Assembly (NCBI GenBank): GCA_044220535.1
Contig: JBGAQU010000021.1
Span: 1-33,943 of the forward strand
Direction: 5' to 3'
DNA length: 33,943 bases
From: JBDHTS01 sp044220535
Lineage (GTDB): Bacteria; Pseudomonadota; Alphaproteobacteria; Micavibrionales; Micavibrionaceae
Position 1 is the first letter of the stretch. The number at the start of each line of letters is the position of its first letter. Made by a program: the position numbers and the translations under genes. Shown here piece by piece: positions 33,698 to 33,943 of this stretch. The notes under the pieces are model-generated. The model saw only the letters and a list, made by a program, of their open reading frames with translations. It had not been told where the DNA came from and made no database searches.

Positions 33698-33716
33698 TAG
33701 GATGAAAATTGTCCTA
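33698..33716. promoter_or_regulatory. Inverted repeat in the promoter region of the right-edge gene
   Basis: TAGGA at 33698-33702 and TCCTA at 33712-33716 frame a nine-base AT-rich centre. They fall between a weak -35-like TTGCAT (33692-33697) and a -10-like TATTTT (33715-33720), a usual place for a repressor operator. The stem is short, so this is a weak call. Confidence 0.3.
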
Positions 33717-33747
33717 TTTTCTATTTTCAATAAAACAGGAGTGCTCT

Positions 33748-33943
33748 ATGATAGATAAAAAGTTTCACATTGGCGCAGCTTTAAGCGTGATATCAGGAAG
33801 ATGTTTTGCCGCGAATAGTTTACCTGAAATTCAGGAAATCGTTGAATATATGCTGGGTAGCCCTGTCCTTACCCATGAAATTCCTAAAGCCATGGCGTTG
33901 TGCCGGGAAGATATATTGAGGCAGCATGATTGTTTAAACAGTT
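33748..33943 (+). CDS. Small protein resembling the phage-associated DUF7736 family (partial)
   Basis: An open frame starts at ATG 33748 with an AGGAG ribosome site (33737-33741) and runs off the window after 65 codons. It reads KKFHIGAALSVISGRCFA, then a helix LPEIQEIVEYMLG, then a VLTHEIPKAMALCREDILRQ segment. The pattern 'F.iG..LSv.tGR.....i..iy.il.yMtg..l.THqlpr....C...LlrQHp' is what I recall for DUF7736 proteins, found in phages and prophages. The assignment is from memory and moderate. If right, an integrated phage-like region may lie just beyond the window. Confidence 0.6.
   Translation, partial: MIDKKFHIGAALSVISGRCFAANSLPEIQEIVEYMLGSPVLTHEIPKAMALCREDILRQHDCLNS

Noticed and set aside
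1..33943. tRNA, rRNA or riboswitch
   Set aside because: Scanning the gaps by eye showed no cloverleaf, CCA end, rRNA core or known riboswitch core; a covariance-model search would be needed for certainty.

Overview
The window reads as chromosomal DNA of an alphaproteobacterium. The evidence is a PhaR-type regulator beside polyhydroxybutyrate (PHB) genes, a YdcH-purE-purK run, a fumC gene overlapped by a small ribbon-helix-helix gene, and many dispersed palindromic elements with GTCATCCCGGCGAA-type ends. The exact lineage cannot be fixed from the sequence alone. Most genes are GC-rich housekeeping genes. The stretch 7.1-9.4 kb, and to a lesser degree 13.6-14.5 kb, is visibly richer in A+T and holds genes I cannot assign.

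Left part (0-5.3 kb): the 5' end of recO (minus strand) is cut by the window edge. It is followed by a histidine-phosphatase gene (plus) and a minus-strand block running L,D-transpeptidase (ycbB/ldtD-like), M15/DUF882 peptidase (ycbK-like), folK, folP. The first pair is a peptidoglycan-remodelling couple in the same order as in E. coli; the second is a folate-synthesis pair with overlapping ends.

Middle (5.3-20.1 kb): ilvD (minus) faces away from an AT-rich pair encoding a putative HEXXH peptidase and an exported protein of unknown function. A minus-strand pfkA and double-PH-domain membrane protein pair follows. Next come the plus-strand ydcH-purE-purK operon, a frameshifted ankyrin-like gene, fumC with its overlapping ribbon-helix-helix gene, and a 1214-residue AsmA-like protein on the minus strand.

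PHB region (20.2-25.0 kb): phaA, phaB and a cyclic-nucleotide-binding-domain gene form a tight minus-strand operon. A short PhaC-like synthase/hydrolase lies upstream on the same strand, and phaR is divergent from it. The nucleotide-binding gene carries a one-base frameshift in an A-run.

Right part (25.2-33.9 kb): an EAL protein with a degenerate GGDEF domain, then a minus-strand series transcribed as DJ-1/PfpI-like protein, prfB, a TcpQ-domain exported protein and a 1035-residue exported coiled-coil protein. prfB uses a +1 programmed frameshift at an in-frame UGA, so its true 5' end lies about 160 bases upstream of the longest single-frame ORF. The two exported proteins share a related N-terminal domain with a conserved cysteine pair. 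The right edge holds the start of a small gene resembling a phage-associated family.

No tRNA, rRNA, CRISPR array, transposase gene or intact insertion sequence was seen. The most notable items are the prfB recoding site, the frameshifted nucleotide-binding gene inside the PHB operon, the paralogous exported pair, the DJ-1-like protein without its nucleophilic cysteine, the AT-rich peptidase island, and the composite palindromes with a shared internal hairpin.
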